This document shows positions 61,903 through 64,000 of a DNA stretch of 64,000 nucleotides, piece after piece. The stretch is from NCBI RefSeq assembly GCF_000993825.1, contig NZ_CP011114.1, forward strand, positions 310,001 through 374,000. Direction: 5' to 3'. The DNA is from Paenibacillus durus ATCC 35681 (GTDB lineage Bacteria; Bacillota; Bacilli; Paenibacillales; Paenibacillaceae). The notes below the pieces were generated by a model. That model worked only from the letters and a program-made list of their open reading frames with translations, did no database searches and was not told the origin of the DNA. The position numbers and the translations under genes were made by a program. Position 1 is the first letter of the stretch. Every line of letters begins with the position of its first letter.

Positions 61903-62002
61903 AAATATAAGACTCTATAAGCTTCGCGCCTATCGTTTGGTCTTATATTTTAACGAGAAACGCACCTGCGTCTTAAAAAGACGCTGTCATTCGTTTCTTC
62001 TT
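61903..62002. repeat. Dispersed repeat, copy C (best preserved)
   Basis: Perfect 11-base arms AAATATAAGAC (61903-61913) and GTCTTATATTT (61940-61950) around the core AAGCTTCGCGC, followed by the second module GAGAAACG (61955)...CGTTTC (61992-61997) with inner stem GCGTCTT/AAGACGC (61968-61984). It occupies the leader between the attenuator and the coding start. Confidence 0.85.
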
Positions 62003-62044
62003 ACTTGAGAGACTCCCATAAATTCAGGAGAAAGAGGTTGAGGA

Positions 62045-64000
62045 ATGAAGAGCAGGATTTCTTCCAAAATGTTTAAGCTGGGAATGGCCTTATTGATGAT
62101 TTTCTCATTGCTGAGCGCGTCGTTTGCTCCGGGGGGACGGGTGTTTGCCGAGACAGCGGCTGCCAGTTATCAGGAAGCGGGCGTTACGGATGCCTTATAC
62201 GCTGCGGACGCGGGTTTATCATCACAGCCGGTCAGTGTAACCGATGCCGTCTATTCTGCGGCCGAGTATATTCTGAAGCAGGGCGTAGCCTCGGATTGGC
62301 AGGCAATCGGCTTGGCCCAGGCCGGGTATAAAGTGCCGGATTCCTACGGGGCCGCGCTTCAGAATACAGTAAAGAACGCAGGGGGGAATTTCTCCGCAGT
62401 AACGGACTACGCCAGAATCGCTTTGGCAGTTAAGGCGATCGGCCAGGACCCGGCGAATTTCGCCGGCAGCAACCTGATTGCGGCCATTTATAACAACGAA
62501 GGAATGTCCGGCCAAAGTCTAAACAATCCCGTCTATGGACTAATTGCACTGGATTCCGGCAGCTATACGGTGCCGTCCGATGCAAAATGGACCAGAGACA
62601 AGCTCGTTCAAGAGATTCTGTCCGCACAAAATGTTGATGGGGGATTCCCTCTCAACGCCGGAGGACCAAGCGGGCCTGACACTACGGCCATGGCCTTGGC
62701 CGCCCTATCTCCATACAAGAGCGAGCCTGCTGTTGCCACTGCGGGGGAAAGAGCGGTACAGTGGCTGTCCGCTCAGCAGAATGCGACTCACGGAGGCTAT
62801 GGAGACAGCAGCGAAAGCGTCTCGCAGGCGATTATCGGGCTGACCGCATACGGCGTTGATCCAGCCGGTTCCGGCTTCACCAAGAACGGCAGCAATCTGA
62901 TCAGCCGTTTGATGAGCTTCAGGGTAGCGGACGGAAGCTTCGCCCATACGCTAGGCGGAGGCAGCAACTCTCTAGCAACGGAGCAGGCGCTGCAGGCGCT
63001 GGTCGCCTACAACCTGTACAGCCGCGGCGGCGACAGCAACCTGTATGATTTTATCGATAATCCGCCTGCCGTGCACCCGCTAGTCCATGTCACTGTAGCC
63101 ATCGAAGGACCAACGGCGTCCTTGGGCGAGGGCAGTGTGTACGGCAGCAGCGCTTTGGACGCGCTGAACAAGCTGGCGGAAGACAAGGGAATTGCAGTTG
63201 TTAGCAAAATGACCGCTTACGGCGCGTATATTACCGAAATAGCTGGCATCAAAGAGAAGAAGTACGGCGGCTATGACGGCTGGATGTATATTGTCCAGCG
63301 CGGCGGTCAATGGGTTAGCGGTTATGCCGCGATTAACGACTTTGCGCTTCAGGACGGAGACCGGCTCTATGTCTATTATGGAGACTATGGTGTCACCCAA
63401 CTGGTGGATTCCGTAACATTCTCGCCGCTTCAGCCGAAGGAAGGCAAGCCTCTGGAAGTAACGGTTCATAAAAAGACATGGGACTTAAACGGAAATCCTG
63501 TAGTCGCGGCGGCTTCTGGCGTCTCCGTCTCCATCGGCGGCAAAACGGCTGTTACGAACGACCAGGGCATAGCGTCCTTTGGAACCGATCTGACGCCCGG
63601 AACGCAGGCGCTCCAAATTACCGGCTATCAGGACAATGCCGCGCCGACAGTAGTGCGTTACACCGGGACGGCTGCGGTTCTGCCGAAGGAAGTGCCGGTG
63701 TCTTTGGCGGTAGAAGGACCGCAGGGAACGCTTGCAGAAGGCCCGGTAGGTGCATCTAATGCGCTTGAGGCGCTGCAACGGCTGGCTGAAGCCAAACACA
63801 TTGCGCTGGATATTACGCAATCGTCGTTCGGCAGCTTTATTAGCGGCATTGGCGGAATCAGCGGCGACATGAACAACTGGTGGTCGTTTGTCGTTCAGCG
63901 CGGCGGCCAGTGGATTTATCCGAGCGTAGGAATAGGCGACTTCGAACTTCAGGTTTCGGACAAGGTGCTGGTCTATTACGGCGGCTACTCGACCCAGGTT
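62045..64000 (+). CDS. Secreted transcobalamin-like protein under B12 riboswitch control (3' end outside window)
   Basis: 652 codons are visible from ATG 62045, which has GAGGTTGAGG upstream. A signal peptide (cut after VFA, about residue 35) is followed by a helical region (about 55-340) with repeated YGLIALDSG, NVDGGFPL and ATHGGYGD-type motifs, as in alpha/alpha-barrel prenyltransferase-like folds. Then come a DUF4430/transcobalamin C-like domain (about 345-455; GGYDGWMYIVQRGGQW), an Ig-like domain (about 460-548), and a second DUF4430 (from about 553; NNWWSFVVQRGGQW). This barrel-plus-beta order is that of vertebrate intrinsic factor and transcobalamin. A surface cobalamin-binding role is inferred from architecture and riboswitch. 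Confidence 0.85.
   Translation, partial: MKSRISSKMFKLGMALLMIFSLLSASFAPGGRVFAETAAASYQEAGVTDALYAADAGLSSQPVSVTDAVYSAAEYILKQGVASDWQAIGLAQAGYKVPDSYGAALQNTVKNAGGNFSAVTDYARIALAVKAIGQDPANFAGSNLIAAIYNNEGMSGQSLNNPVYGLIALDSGSYTVPSDAKWTRDKLVQEILSAQNVDGGFPLNAGGPSGPDTTAMALAALSPYKSEPAVATAGERAVQWLSAQQNATHGGYGDSSESVSQAIIGLTAYGVDPAGSGFTKNGSNLISRLMSFRVADGSFAHTLGGGSNSLATEQALQALVAYNLYSRGGDSNLYDFIDNPPAVHPLVHVTVAIEGPTASLGEGSVYGSSALDALNKLAEDKGIAVVSKMTAYGAYITEIAGIKEKKYGGYDGWMYIVQRGGQWVSGYAAINDFALQDGDRLYVYYGDYGVTQLVDSVTFSPLQPKEGKPLEVTVHKKTWDLNGNPVVAAASGVSVSIGGKTAVTNDQGIASFGTDLTPGTQALQITGYQDNAAPTVVRYTGTAAVLPKEVPVSLAVEGPQGTLAEGPVGASNALEALQRLAEAKHIALDITQSSFGSFISGIGGISGDMNNWWSFVVQRGGQWIYPSVGIGDFELQVSDKVLVYYGGYSTQV

Noticed and set aside
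1..64000. tRNA and rRNA genes
   Set aside because: No cloverleaf-type or ribosomal RNA sequence was recognised on either strand by eye; a covariance-model scan was not possible.

Overview
The window looks like a chromosomal segment of a Paenibacillus-type member of the Bacillales. The evidence is a moderate-to-high GC content for a Firmicute, strong AGGAGG-type ribosome binding sites, frequent GTG and TTG starts, Bacillales-type proteins (a KapD-like exonuclease, a DUF1273 protein, TipAS and HxlR regulators), good matches to the CcpA cre consensus, and a very large SLH-anchored fructan hydrolase. This assignment is inferred from gene content; no rRNA or tRNA gene is visible.

Layout. 1-4160 is mobile DNA: a group II intron (minus strand, reverse transcriptase cut by the window edge) sits in the leader of an ISL3-family transposase gene, followed by a short-chain dehydrogenase and a divergent HxlR regulator, then a second copy of an ISL3-like end. 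4161-10860 holds a DUF1847 protein, a molybdopterin oxidoreductase remnant, a secreted stalk-domain protein, catalase and a glucan phosphorylase. 10868-17505 is a quinate/shikimate island: a LysR regulator, an old-yellow-enzyme-type oxidoreductase, a YdiB-like dehydrogenase, an MFS transporter and a type I dehydroquinase, convergent with a shikimate kinase. 17691-29204 is housekeeping and accessory: a TipAS regulator, an exonuclease, a CYTH protein, a threonine synthase/dehydrogenase/radical SAM operon, RarD plus an ArsR regulator, a second MFS paralogue and a MEDS-domain hybrid kinase. 29400-40390 is a fructan locus: a LacI regulator, two cytoplasmic GH32 enzymes and a 2077-residue surface GH32 enzyme with cre sites. 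40559-45668 carries small housekeeping genes, a DnaA-box-like cluster and a PAS/GAF kinase.

45799-61492 is the most unusual part: a roughly 16 kb divergent cluster encoding two membrane VWA proteins, a tubulin-like protein with the GGTGSGS loop, a large unrecognised partner, a P-loop GTPase with a split zinc ribbon, a 1030-residue membrane protein resembling GTPase-associated GAP1 proteins, and a tightly coupled small membrane protein plus zinc-ribbon membrane protein on the other strand. Nearly everything is packed at gene distances of 1-60 bases, so it probably works as one membrane-linked, nucleotide-driven assembly.

61493-64000 contains a promoter, a cobalamin riboswitch and an attenuator-like terminator in front of a secreted protein. 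Its all-helical barrel-like region followed by DUF4430/transcobalamin-like domains suggests a bacterial cobalamin-binding protein. A dispersed repeat family (27080, 56974 and 61903) with conserved outer arms and a changing inner stem punctuates intergenic spaces, including one inside the tubulin cluster and one between the riboswitch and its gene.
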